From positions 434,001 to 498,000 of the forward strand of contig NZ_QLTS01000001.1 of assembly GCF_003269275.1 (NCBI RefSeq): a stretch of DNA of 64,000 nucleotides, in the 5' to 3' direction. A program made the position numbers and the translations under genes. Below, one piece after another: positions 18,989 to 26,759 of the stretch (position 1 is the first letter of the stretch; every line of letters starts with the position of its first letter). The notes beneath the pieces are model-generated. The model was not told where the DNA came from and did no database searches. It was given only the letters and a program-made list of their open reading frames with translations. The stretch comes from Phascolarctobacterium faecium DSM 14760. GTDB taxonomy: Bacteria > Bacillota > Negativicutes > Acidaminococcales > Acidaminococcaceae.

Positions 18989-20266
18989 CTATTTTACTAT
19001 ACCGGGGAGCCATGTAGCTATCTCCGGGAAGAAACACAGCAGCAAAATTTCCAGCGCCATAATAATGCCAAAAGGAATAACACCTTTGATGATCTGTGTC
19101 ATTTTACTATCTGGGCTGATGCCCTGCAAAACAAACAGATTCATTCCAACCGGCGGCGTGATAAGAGCCAGCTCCAGATTGATCAACATCACAACATTGA
19201 ACCAGATCGGATCGAAGCCCAATTTCATGATAATAGGATACAAAATCGGCAAAGTGATAAAAATAATGGAGATAGATTCCAAAATACATCCCAAAACCAA
19301 CAGCAGAATATTAATTGCGATAAAGACTATCCACCGGCTGGTTTCCATTTCGGCAACCAGGCTCGTCAAAGCCTGCGGAACCTGCAGAATAGTTAAAACG
19401 AAACCAAATAAAGTTGCGCCGATCATAATCGCGAAAATCATCGAAGTCGTTTTGACTGTATCCAGCAAAATTTCCGGCATATCCTTCAGACCAAGCGTAC
19501 GGTAAATAACAAAAGTAATAAACAAACTGTAAACCGTACCTATAGCAGCAGCTTCAGTAGGAGTAAACGCTCCCGTATAAATACCACCAACGACAAGCAC
19601 CGGCAGCAGCAGTCCCCAAAAAGAACTTCTTAGCGCCTGAAAACGTTCCTCCCAGCTGGCCGCTTCCTGCAAAGGCAGCTTTCTTGAGCTGTAAACAACC
19701 ACAGCAATAAACAGCAGTGTCAAAATAACCCCCGGTACAACGCCGGACATAAACAACTGACCTACCGATTCACCAGTAATAGCGCCATACAAAATCATTG
19801 GTATCGATGGCGGGATCAGAATGCCTAAGGTACCACCTGCTGCAACAGCTCCTAGAACTAACGTTCTTTCATAACCACGGGACAGCATCTCAGGAATGGC
19901 AATAGCACCAATAGTAACGGCGCAGGCAACAGACGAGCCTGTAATCGCAGCAAAAATTGCACAGGCAAAAACTGTAGCTACACCTAACCCCCCAGGCAAA
20001 TGACGCAGCCATTTATTGCCCAGCTCAAATAAATCGTTGCCTACTTTGCCTGTTAAAAGAATCTGGCTCATTAAAATATATAACGGGACAGCCGTTAACA
20101 CGAAATCATCCAAAGATTTGTAAGCCAAAATCGGTATCTGGGCCAAAGAAGATCCTCCGCCCATAAAAGCAAACATACCGAAAAGTCCCGCCGTTCCCAG
20201 TGAGAAGGCTACCGGCAGTCCCAAAACCAAAAGTCCCAGTAAGATAACGGTAAAAATAACAAGCAT
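18989..20266 (-). CDS. dctM: TRAP transporter large permease subunit (DctM type)
   Basis: This 425-residue membrane protein of about 11-12 hydrophobic segments is the ion-driven transport channel of a tripartite TRAP system. The family signatures are clear: VTIGAIAIPEMLSRGYERTLVLGAVAAGGTLGILIPPS in several blocks, TPTEAAAIG near 240, and the LELALITPPVGMNLFVLQ region near 360. The ATG at 20266 follows GGAGG by nine bases and lies one base after the dctQ stop; an upstream in-frame ATG at 20293 lies inside dctQ and is rejected. It is last in the lyase-dctP-dctQ-dctM operon. Confidence 0.94.
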   Translation of the reverse strand: MLVIFTVILLGLLVLGLPVAFSLGTAGLFGMFAFMGGGSSLAQIPILAYKSLDDFVLTAVPLYILMSQILLTGKVGNDLFELGNKWLRHLPGGLGVATVFACAIFAAITGSSVACAVTIGAIAIPEMLSRGYERTLVLGAVAAGGTLGILIPPSIPMILYGAITGESVGQLFMSGVVPGVILTLLFIAVVVYSSRKLPLQEAASWEERFQALRSSFWGLLLPVLVVGGIYTGAFTPTEAAAIGTVYSLFITFVIYRTLGLKDMPEILLDTVKTTSMIFAIMIGATLFGFVLTILQVPQALTSLVAEMETSRWIVFIAINILLLVLGCILESISIIFITLPILYPIIMKLGFDPIWFNVVMLINLELALITPPVGMNLFVLQGISPDSKMTQIIKGVIPFGIIMALEILLLCFFPEIATWLPGIVK

Positions 20267-20267
20267 C

Positions 20268-20792
20268 TTATTCCGCCTCCTTACTGAATTCACCGCTGCT
20301 GATTTTTTGAATATCTATAAGCAGGGTACGTACAAACTGTAGTAGCAACAGCCCCATACCGATCGGCAGCGACATCTGAGGAATCCACATAGGAGTTCGC
20401 AGAGTACTTGGTGAAGTATTATCCATCTCATATGAAAGCAATGCCATATCCAAAGACTGCATTACAAATACGGCACAGAAAAAAATACCAACAATAGTTG
20501 TAAAAAGTTCGATATAACAACGGGTACGTGCTGATAAATGGCTTAAAACAATATCGACATGGATGTGCTTGCCAGCAGCATAAGTAACGGACATCCCTAA
20601 AAAACCTGCTACTAAAACACAATATACAGAAAGTTCTATTGACCATTCTGTCGGCGCATTGAACAAACCTCGCATCACAACTTCATAAAAGACCATCAAC
20701 GCCGGCAGCAGCAATAGAATGCCGGCAATGACGCCAACTGCTTTAGTAATAGCGTTCAAAAATTTTTCATAGACCTCGAGCGCGCTTTTCAA
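20268..20792 (-). CDS. dctQ: TRAP transporter small permease subunit (DctQ type)
   Basis: This 174-residue protein has four hydrophobic segments (about 15-40, 50-70, 90-115, 135-155), the size and topology of DctQ subunits. Family features include the FLGMSVTYAAGKHIHVD block near 60. It pairs with DctM to form the membrane part of the TRAP transporter. It lies between dctP and dctM; a hairpin separates it from dctP. Sequence conservation of this subunit is always low, so the call rests on topology and on its neighbours. Confidence 0.9.
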   Translation of the reverse strand: MKSALEVYEKFLNAITKAVGVIAGILLLLPALMVFYEVVMRGLFNAPTEWSIELSVYCVLVAGFLGMSVTYAAGKHIHVDIVLSHLSARTRCYIELFTTIVGIFFCAVFVMQSLDMALLSYEMDNTSPSTLRTPMWIPQMSLPIGMGLLLLQFVRTLLIDIQKISSGEFSKEAE

Positions 20793-20825
20793 GTCTTTTT
20801 CCTCTCATTCTTTTCCAAAATAAAA

Positions 20826-20849
20826 ACCGCTGCCGCTTATGGCAGCGGT
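20826..20849 (-). terminator. attenuator hairpin between dctP and dctQ
   Basis: ACCGCTGCC and GGCAGCGGT form a perfect nine-base-pair stem with a six-base loop. On the minus strand TTTTTATTTT follows. Placed inside the operon, it should let only part of the transcripts reach dctQM and so give more binding protein than permease. Confidence 0.75.
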
Positions 20850-20864
20850 CAATTAAGAATTTAT

Positions 20865-21890
20865 CTATTGTTTACTGCATATTTCGATCAATTCCTTACC
20901 AAGATCCCCAGTATGTTTAACAAAAATATCCCAAACTGGTTTAGTAGCAGACTGCCATGCCGGCAGCTCAGCCTCAGGAACAACGTAAACCTGCATACCT
21001 TTTTCTTTTAATTTCTCTAAAGCAGCCATATCCTCTGCTTTAGCATTTTTACGCAGTTCGTCACGCACTTCATTTGCAGCGTCGGTTACTATTTTTTGCT
21101 GTTCCGGAGTCAGTTTTTGAAAAGATTTTTCATTCATCGCCAGAATAAACTCAGGATAAGCATGATTAGTAATAGTCAGATATTTGGTAACTTCAAACAT
21201 TTTACGGTCATACATAGCTGTAGTTCCAGAAGTTTGTCCATCAACAACACCGCGCTGAATGGCCATATAAACTTCACCTGATCCCATAGTTACAGGAGAA
21301 GCACCAAGTGCTTTAATCGTTTCTGAAGGCAGCTCACCATAACCACGCAGCTTCAGTCCTGCAAAATCCTCAGGTTTAGTAATTTCCTTTTTGCTGTTAG
21401 CGAACTGCACAAAGCCATAATCAGCCCAGATCACAGGACGCACACCCTTCTTCTTCAATTCGCCTGCTAATTTATCACCCAAGCCTCCGTCGATGGCATG
21501 ATCGACTTTTTCATAACTTGGGAACAGAAACGGTACGTCAAAAACTTCCATTGCCGGAATAACAGTTGACCACATTGCTGTGGAATTAAGCCCCATATCA
21601 ATGCCACCAGACATAATTGCGTCATTCATACTTTTATCGTTGAACAGCTGTCCGGAAGGATAGATGTTCAGTGTAATAGTGCCGTTGGATTTTTCAGTAA
21701 GCTTTTTATTAAAAGCCTCCATTCCCTGGGCCAGCGGATGCGCCGTTGGCAAATTGTGAGCCAGTTTCAAAGTCACCTTTTCGCTGCCGGCAGATTTTTT
21801 ATCTCCGCCCCCACCGCAGCCGGCCGTTACTGCCAATGCCATAATCATAGCGGCAGCCAAAGTAGTTTTAAACATTTGGGACATTTTCAT
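20865..21890 (-). CDS. dctP: TRAP transporter substrate-binding lipoprotein (DctP type)
   Basis: This 341-residue extracytoplasmic binding protein has a signal peptide with lipobox VTAGC, so it is predicted to be lipid-anchored; many TRAP binding proteins are soluble instead. The DctP fold shows KLAHNLPTAHPLAQG near 40, the ligand-Arg block GLKLRGYGELPSETIKALG near 160 and VYMAIQRGVVDGQTSG near 190. The Arg of KLRGYG is expected to bind a carboxylate. The ATG at 21890 has GAGGTG six bases upstream; the ATG at 21899 overlaps that site. It lies 20 bases after the lyase gene under the T-box leader. Substrate unknown, probably an organic acid. Confidence 0.94.
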   Translation of the reverse strand: MKMSQMFKTTLAAAMIMALAVTAGCGGGGDKKSAGSEKVTLKLAHNLPTAHPLAQGMEAFNKKLTEKSNGTITLNIYPSGQLFNDKSMNDAIMSGGIDMGLNSTAMWSTVIPAMEVFDVPFLFPSYEKVDHAIDGGLGDKLAGELKKKGVRPVIWADYGFVQFANSKKEITKPEDFAGLKLRGYGELPSETIKALGASPVTMGSGEVYMAIQRGVVDGQTSGTTAMYDRKMFEVTKYLTITNHAYPEFILAMNEKSFQKLTPEQQKIVTDAANEVRDELRKNAKAEDMAALEKLKEKGMQVYVVPEAELPAWQSATKPVWDIFVKHTGDLGKELIEICSKQ

Positions 21891-21910
21891 TACTCTCACC
21901 TCATAATTTT

Positions 21911-22777
21911 TTATTTATAGAGTTTCTCCAGCTTCATATAATCATCAAGACCGATAAACCTGTTAAAATCAGTAAAATGCATCATTTTATCTTCATAGGC
22001 CTTAGTCGTCCCCGTTTGATGCAGCACTGTCATTGCTTCTTTAAAAGCCTGCGTAATGACGTATAAGGCACTGCAGGGCCAGAACACTATTTTAAATCCT
22101 ATATTTTCCAAATCTTTTGCAGTCAGGTTCGGTGTCCTGCCGCCTTCGATCATATTAGCTATCAGTATGGTATCTGGAAAAGCTTTCGTAACAGCTTCTA
22201 ATTCTCTTATATCCTGCGGCGCTTCTATAAACAAAGCTTCAGCGCCGTTATCTAAATACAATTTGCCGCGTTCAACAGCATCCTCCAGTCCATTCACAGC
22301 CCTCGCATCAGTTCTGGCAATCAGTAAAAAATCCTCGTCAGTTCTGGCATCAGCAGCTGCCCGCAGTTTTTTCGCATGCTCAGATGCATCTATGACCTGC
22401 TTACCGACCATATGTCCACAACGTTTAGGCCATACCTGATCTTCAAAAAGCACTGCAGCTGCTCCGGCTTTTTCATATTCCTGCATCGTCCTCCGTACGC
22501 TTAACGCATTTCCGTAACCAGTATCACCATCGGCAAATACCGGTAATTCTGTGGCATCCACAATACATTTCACAGCCTGCACCATTTCAGTCATCGAAAG
22601 GTAACCTACATCCGGCTGCCCTAATCTAGAGGCAGCGATACTATAACCTCCCATAACCAGTGCATCAAACCCTACTTCTGCTGCAATTTTTGCCGTCAAA
22701 GCATCATAAACACCCGGCAAAACCAAAATCTCTGACCTCAGCAGACGTTCACGCAACATTTTACGCTGCTTGTTCAT
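21911..22777 (-). CDS. isocitrate lyase/PEP mutase superfamily lyase (methylisocitrate or dimethylmalate lyase-like)
   Basis: This 288-residue TIM-barrel enzyme belongs to the Mg2+-dependent isocitrate lyase/PEP mutase superfamily. Visible features are LPGVYDALTAKIAAEVGF near 19, the metal-binding DGDTGYGN near 87, FEDQVWPKRCGHM near 118 with the catalytic Cys of the KRCGH motif, and IARTDAR near 160. The Cys argues for a C-C lyase (2-methylisocitrate or 2,3-dimethylmalate type) rather than PEP mutase; oxaloacetate decarboxylase is the alternative. The ATG at 22777 follows AAGGGAGGGG and is preferred to the frame opening at 22831, which lies inside the T-box terminator. It is first gene of a T-box controlled operon with dctPQM, so its substrate may be what the transporter imports. 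Confidence 0.85.
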   Translation of the reverse strand: MNKQRKMLRERLLRSEILVLPGVYDALTAKIAAEVGFDALVMGGYSIAASRLGQPDVGYLSMTEMVQAVKCIVDATELPVFADGDTGYGNALSVRRTMQEYEKAGAAAVLFEDQVWPKRCGHMVGKQVIDASEHAKKLRAAADARTDEDFLLIARTDARAVNGLEDAVERGKLYLDNGAEALFIEAPQDIRELEAVTKAFPDTILIANMIEGGRTPNLTAKDLENIGFKIVFWPCSALYVITQAFKEAMTVLHQTGTTKAYEDKMMHFTDFNRFIGLDDYMKLEKLYK

Positions 22778-22811
22778 AAATTCCCCTCCCTTGCTGCCCA
22801 ACAAATTCAAC

Positions 22812-23052
22812 AAAAAAGCCCCTACCGGCATAGCCGATAGGGGCGTTAAGTACGCGGTACCACCCTAAATTATACTCTGAGGCCTTTAACGCAGCCCTGC
22901 GCTTTTCCCTACATTCGCCCTCAGAAAAAGAGTTCCTGGGTGAGAGGACTTATTTCCACGCTTACCGGCTCGCATCTACCGCCGGCTTTCTGAAAGCCTT
23001 CCACTGTCCATTCCCAGTCATAACCTGTAACCTGATGATTTGTCGAAACATT
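22812..23052 (-). promoter_or_regulatory. T-box leader, best specifier reading CUC (leucine)
   Basis: On the minus strand the invariant AGGGTGGTACCGCG is at 22853-22866. It is followed by a terminator, GCCCCTATCGGC/GCCGGTAGGGGC, with a six-T tail (22812-22844). Upstream a stem III (CTGAGG/CCTCAG) and a stem I can be folded: CTGGG/CCCAG and GGAC/GTCC flank an internal loop with CTC at 22942-22944 followed by A. Below it is a kink-turn-like ATGA/GGAAC, and above it the distal AGAAAGCCGGCGG block. CUC reads leucine. The T-box bulge is UGGU, which pairs with a tRNA ending ACCA (discriminator A, as in tRNA-Leu). Uncharged tRNA would allow readthrough into the lyase/TRAP genes. Confidence 0.9.
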
Positions 23053-23058
23053 GAAATA

Positions 23059-23087
23059 AGTATAACAACACCTTAACACTATGTCAA
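23059..23087 (-). promoter_or_regulatory. promoter of the T-box operon
   Basis: On the minus strand TTGACA (23082-23087), 17 bases and TATACT (23059-23064) form a near-consensus promoter. Transcription should start near 23052. Confidence 0.88.
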
Positions 23088-23167
23088 TATATTTTTAAAA
23101 TTATTTTATCTTTCTGTTTTTTCTTGTACAAATGTATTGTTTTTATACCACTTTGGCATAATACAAA

Positions 23168-23203
23168 AAAATACAGCCGCTTTCAAAAAGCGGCTGTATT
23201 TTT
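23168..23203. terminator. terminator downstream of the NlpC-like gene
   Basis: AAAATACAGCCGCTTT pairs with AAAGCGGCTGTATTTT around a three-base loop. Both flanks supply T-rich tails. It lies 30 bases past the stop of the NlpC-like gene. Confidence 0.88.
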
Positions 23204-23233
23204 TATTGATCATTCTAAATAAAAACTACCATC

Positions 23234-23740
23234 TCAATCAATGATCCTTCTGGCCCCATAAAAACGTTCATCCCAATAAGGACCAAACGCTTCACCTTCA
23301 ATTACGCCATTTTTAGTACCGGCATAAATGAATTTACCATCTCCGCTGTAAATACCGCAGAAGGTCGCTCCTGGGCCATCAGTGCTATAAAATACCAGAT
23401 CTCCCGGAAGCAGATCATCTTTTCCGATTCTCCTGCCTACATCATATTGCTCATCAACAGTTCGCGGCAATGCGATACCACTTTCACCAAAAACATACTG
23501 CACATAACCGGAACCATCAAATCCTTCTGACGGAAAACTGCCGCCCATTTTAAAAGGGGTTCCAACTAAAAGATACGCATTTTCAATAATATTTCCACGC
23601 AGGCTGCTGTATTCTTCAGCATAAGCCAACTGAGGCTGCATTGTATTCCAAACTGCTCCAACCGGCAAGGATAACGCTATACCTAAAGCAGTACAAACAG
23701 CCAATCTTTTACACAAACTAACATAATTCATATTTTTCAA
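23234..23740 (-). CDS. secreted NlpC/P60-like protein without catalytic residues
   Basis: This 168-residue protein has an N-terminal signal peptide (hydrophobic at about 12-30; likely cleavage after AYA at about 41) and a single NlpC/P60 fold. NlpC/P60 enzymes cut cell-wall peptides with Cys-His-(His/Asn). Here the motif usually written FDCSG is FDGSG, so Gly76 replaces the nucleophile. The usual SHVGIY is TFCGIY, so Phe127 replaces the His. FIYA at 137-140 replaces the third residue with Tyr139. The rest of the fold, LVGTPFKMGG, LPRT, LLPGDLVFY and GIYSGDGKFI, is intact. It is therefore probably a cell-wall binding or inhibitory protein rather than an endopeptidase. It lies 20 bases after a beta-CASP nuclease gene and ends at a terminator. 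Confidence 0.85.
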   Translation of the reverse strand: MKNMNYVSLCKRLAVCTALGIALSLPVGAVWNTMQPQLAYAEEYSSLRGNIIENAYLLVGTPFKMGGSFPSEGFDGSGYVQYVFGESGIALPRTVDEQYDVGRRIGKDDLLPGDLVFYSTDGPGATFCGIYSGDGKFIYAGTKNGVIEGEAFGPYWDERFYGARRIID

Positions 23741-23760
23741 AAACTCCTTTACTGAAAACC

Positions 23761-25368
23761 CTACAGCGATGACAGCATGTCATCCACATATTTTCTGATT
23801 TTTTCCATCTTTTTGCGTATACCAGCTGCTTTATCACCGTCACGAGCAACGATCTGCTCAATTTTAGTACGATACTGCAAATAAGAACTCTCAAACTGCC
23901 GCAAATACTCTCTAAGTGCCGCCACTTCCGGAACTGTCGTCACGATATTCGACGTCGTAACATTCCATTCAGTACCATTTATCGTGACACTATCCCCATA
24001 TTGCGGGATATAAGCAGCTGTACCCAAACGGCGCTGCAGCTCATCAGCGAAATTGCTGGCAGCATCAAACTCACCATGTGTAACGAAAAATGCTTTCGGC
24101 GGCTGTTTCATCTTACCGTACCATTCAAGCAGCTGTTCCTTGTCCGCATGTGCCGAAAACCCTTTCATATTGTAGATCTTGGCATTTACCTTAATATCTT
24201 CGCCCATAATCTTAACCTGCTTGGAACCTTCTATCAACCGACGTCCCATTGTTCCCTCAGCCTGATAACCGGCAATAATGACAGAGCAGTTTTCCTGCCA
24301 GAGATTATGCTTCAAATGATGCAGTATACGTCCTGCGTCTGCCATACCACTGGCAGAAACGATAATTTTAGGCCCTGGCATCTCGTTAATCATCCGTGAT
24401 TCCTGCGCAGTTGCCGTGAAACGCAGATTTGGAATCGCTAAAAGCCTGTTACCGTGCATTTCATACAAAGCCCGCGCTTCTTCGTCATATTCCTGAGGAT
24501 TAGTAAGCGTGATAGCAGTAGCTTTGCTCGCCATCGGACTGTCGATAATGATTGGTACCTGCGGGATACGACCTTCCTGCAGAAGCTTCTGGAAATAATA
24601 AAGAAGTACCTGTGTACGTCCTACAGCAAAGGCAGGAATAACTACATTACCACCTTTAGCCACAGTGTCATTAATGATCTCAGACAGCTCCGCTTCTTTG
24701 TCATAGGCTTTATGCACACGATTGCCATAAGTAGATTCGGTGATTATAAAGTCTGCTCCGGAAATTTCTTCCGGATCCTCGATAATCGGCTGATTAGGCT
24801 GTCCAATATCTCCGGTAAAAACGAGCTTAGTTGTTTTGCCATCTTCATTAACAAAAACTTCAACAATCGCCGAACCTAAAATATGCCCGGCAACTTTAAA
24901 TTTAACCTGCACCCCCGGAAGAACCTCAAGCATTTCACCAAACTCGTGCGTATGAAAATGCTGCAAAGCTTTATACGCATCATCAACAGTATACAAAGGT
25001 TCTACTACAGATTTACCTGCACGCAAACCTTTCCGGTTGGCAAACTCTGCATCAGATTCCTGAATATGAGCACTGTCAGGCAACAGAATCGTGCACAGCT
25101 CTAAAGTGGTTTTCGTACAATGTACAGAACCCTTATATCCTTGTTTTATCAGCTTTGGTATCAACCCGCTGTGGTCGATATGAGCATGGGTCAGTACAAC
25201 TGTGTCAATATCATTAGGCGCAAAAACAAAATCCTTTTCATTAAAAGCAGTAATCATTTTAGAACCTTGAAACATACCGCAGTCCAACAGCATTTTTTTA
25301 CTGCCTATTTCAAGTAAATAACAAGAGCCTGTAACCATTCTTGTGGCACCTAAAAAGGTGATTTTCAT
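23761..25368 (-). CDS. MBL-fold beta-CASP ribonuclease-like protein
   Basis: This 535-residue metallo-beta-lactamase protein is of the RNA-processing (CPSF73/YSH1, COG1236) group. The zinc-binding HAHIDH is at 61-66, GHILGSAIVEV near 162 and FTGDIG near 187. The beta-CASP insert is in the middle (about 210-375) with VVIPAFAVGRTQ and SASGMADAGR. KGFSAHADKEQLLEW near 415 and the final FVTHGE motif near 440 complete the zinc site. A C-terminal helical tail follows. The ATG at 25368 follows GGGAGGG. It shares a transcript direction with the NlpC-like gene. The cellular RNA target is unknown. Confidence 0.88.
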   Translation of the reverse strand: MKITFLGATRMVTGSCYLLEIGSKKMLLDCGMFQGSKMITAFNEKDFVFAPNDIDTVVLTHAHIDHSGLIPKLIKQGYKGSVHCTKTTLELCTILLPDSAHIQESDAEFANRKGLRAGKSVVEPLYTVDDAYKALQHFHTHEFGEMLEVLPGVQVKFKVAGHILGSAIVEVFVNEDGKTTKLVFTGDIGQPNQPIIEDPEEISGADFIITESTYGNRVHKAYDKEAELSEIINDTVAKGGNVVIPAFAVGRTQVLLYYFQKLLQEGRIPQVPIIIDSPMASKATAITLTNPQEYDEEARALYEMHGNRLLAIPNLRFTATAQESRMINEMPGPKIIVSASGMADAGRILHHLKHNLWQENCSVIIAGYQAEGTMGRRLIEGSKQVKIMGEDIKVNAKIYNMKGFSAHADKEQLLEWYGKMKQPPKAFFVTHGEFDAASNFADELQRRLGTAAYIPQYGDSVTINGTEWNVTTSNIVTTVPEVAALREYLRQFESSYLQYRTKIEQIVARDGDKAAGIRKKMEKIRKYVDDMLSSL

Positions 25369-25470
25369 AACGGTCCCTCCCTGCTTAAATTCTTAATTAA
25401 TATATTCTGCATTCAAAAAATATTCCCTGCCCATTAACGAATAAGTTCACTGCCTTGTCACAAAGCACCT

Positions 25471-26694
25471 TCAATTACTGCCGCTGCAATTACTGCAATT
25501 CCCACATCTGTCATTTGTTTCCTGTCCAAAATATGTCAGCAGATATTTACGCAGGCAACCTCTGGTAAAACAATAGCTTTCTATATCACGCAGCCTTTGG
25601 TAAGCATTTGTCAGCCACAGCTTTTTGTCTTCCGCACTGCTTTCTCTCTGCTCACAGCTATATTCCAGCAGCTGCCGCTGCTGCATTATGTCACGCCGTT
25701 CAAAAAGCAGTACGCATTTTGCCGGCAAGCCGTCACGTCCAGCCCTTCCTGCTTCCTGATAATAGCCTTCTACATCAAGCGGCAAAGTATAATGCAAGAC
25801 AAACCTTACATCAGGTTTATCTATACCCATCCCAAACGCATTAGTCGCCACCATCACCTGCAATTCATTTTTAATGAAAGCGTTCTGGTTCCGCTGCCGT
25901 TCTTCCATTGTTAAACCAGCATGATAACGTCCTGCTGGATAGCCCCAGGCATTGAGGTCATTACATACTTCTTCCGTCTGCTTCTGCGTTGCACAATAAA
26001 TAATACCGCAACCGTTTTGCTCCGGCAGCCAGCTACGCAAAAAACGTCTTTTCACCATTGGTTTTTCCACAATAAATGTAAGATTGCTTCTGTCAAAACC
26101 GGTCACAAGTTCTAACGGCTGCTCTAATCCCAGGCATTTACTTATCTCACGTCTTACAACCGGCGTGGCAGTAGCTGTAAAAGCCGCAACAACAGGAGCC
26201 TTCGGCAGGCCGTCTAAAAACGGCTTTATTGCCAGATAAGCCGGTCGGAAGGATTCACCCCATCGTACTACGCAGTGTGCTTCATCAACAACGACCAACG
26301 CTATTTGCAGCTCACTTGCAAAAGCCTTAAACTGCTCATTCTGCAGGCGTTCAGGTGAAACGTACAGCAATTTACATTTATTATTACGGGCAGCATAAAC
26401 GGCGGCACCGTACTCCTGCTTACTCATCCCGCTACTCAAATAAGCCGCTTCTACACCATGTTCCGCTAAACTGCGTACCTGATCCTTCATCAAGGAAATC
26501 AACGGTGAAACAACCAGTGTCAATCCCTCCAGCATCAACGCCGGTAACTGATAACATAAGCTTTTTCCAGCTCCGGTCGGCATAACAGCTACAACAGGAC
26601 GTCCGTTCAAAATTTGCTCTATCAGCTCTGACTGCCCGCTTCTGAACTCACTGTAACCAAAATATTTTTGCAAAATCATTTCTTTTGTCTGCAC
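25471..26694 (-). CDS. recQ: short RecQ-family DNA helicase
   Basis: This 407-residue superfamily 2 helicase is of the RecQ type (3'-5' unwinding in repair). FGYSEFRSGQSELIEQIL is the motif 0, MPTGAGKSLCYQLPAL is Walker A, and DEAHCVVRWGESFRP is motif II with the aromatic loop. NAFGMGIDKPDVRFVLHY and QEAGRAGRDG complete the core. The zinc-binding module (CFTRGC...CGNCSNC) is present, but the protein ends there: the winged-helix RQC and HRDC domains of longer RecQ proteins are missing. The next stretch is non-coding, so this is a short form, not an obvious frameshift. The GTG start at 26694 follows AAGGAG. It lies downstream of nth, separated by a hairpin. Confidence 0.9.
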   Translation of the reverse strand: MQTKEMILQKYFGYSEFRSGQSELIEQILNGRPVVAVMPTGAGKSLCYQLPALMLEGLTLVVSPLISLMKDQVRSLAEHGVEAAYLSSGMSKQEYGAAVYAARNNKCKLLYVSPERLQNEQFKAFASELQIALVVVDEAHCVVRWGESFRPAYLAIKPFLDGLPKAPVVAAFTATATPVVRREISKCLGLEQPLELVTGFDRSNLTFIVEKPMVKRRFLRSWLPEQNGCGIIYCATQKQTEEVCNDLNAWGYPAGRYHAGLTMEERQRNQNAFIKNELQVMVATNAFGMGIDKPDVRFVLHYTLPLDVEGYYQEAGRAGRDGLPAKCVLLFERRDIMQQRQLLEYSCEQRESSAEDKKLWLTNAYQRLRDIESYCFTRGCLRKYLLTYFGQETNDRCGNCSNCSGSN

Positions 26695-26712
26695 GGCTGC
26701 TCCTTAAACACA

Positions 26713-26746
26713 ACAAGCCTGTGTGCCAGTCGCACTACAGGCTTGT
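26713..26746 (-). terminator. hairpin terminator between nth and recQ
   Basis: ACAAGCCTGT and ACAGGCTTGT pair, with an inner GTGC/GCAC stem. On the minus strand TTGTGTTT follows, so it is a modest terminator just before the recQ ribosome binding site. Confidence 0.6.
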
Positions 26747-26759
26747 CTGCAATTTTATT

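Noticed and set aside
22942-22950. serine specifier (UCU or UCA) in the T-box
   Set aside because: These triplets are in the same loop, but CUC is the one directly before the conserved A. The UGGU bulge demands discriminator A, which fits tRNA-Leu better than the usual tRNA-Ser.
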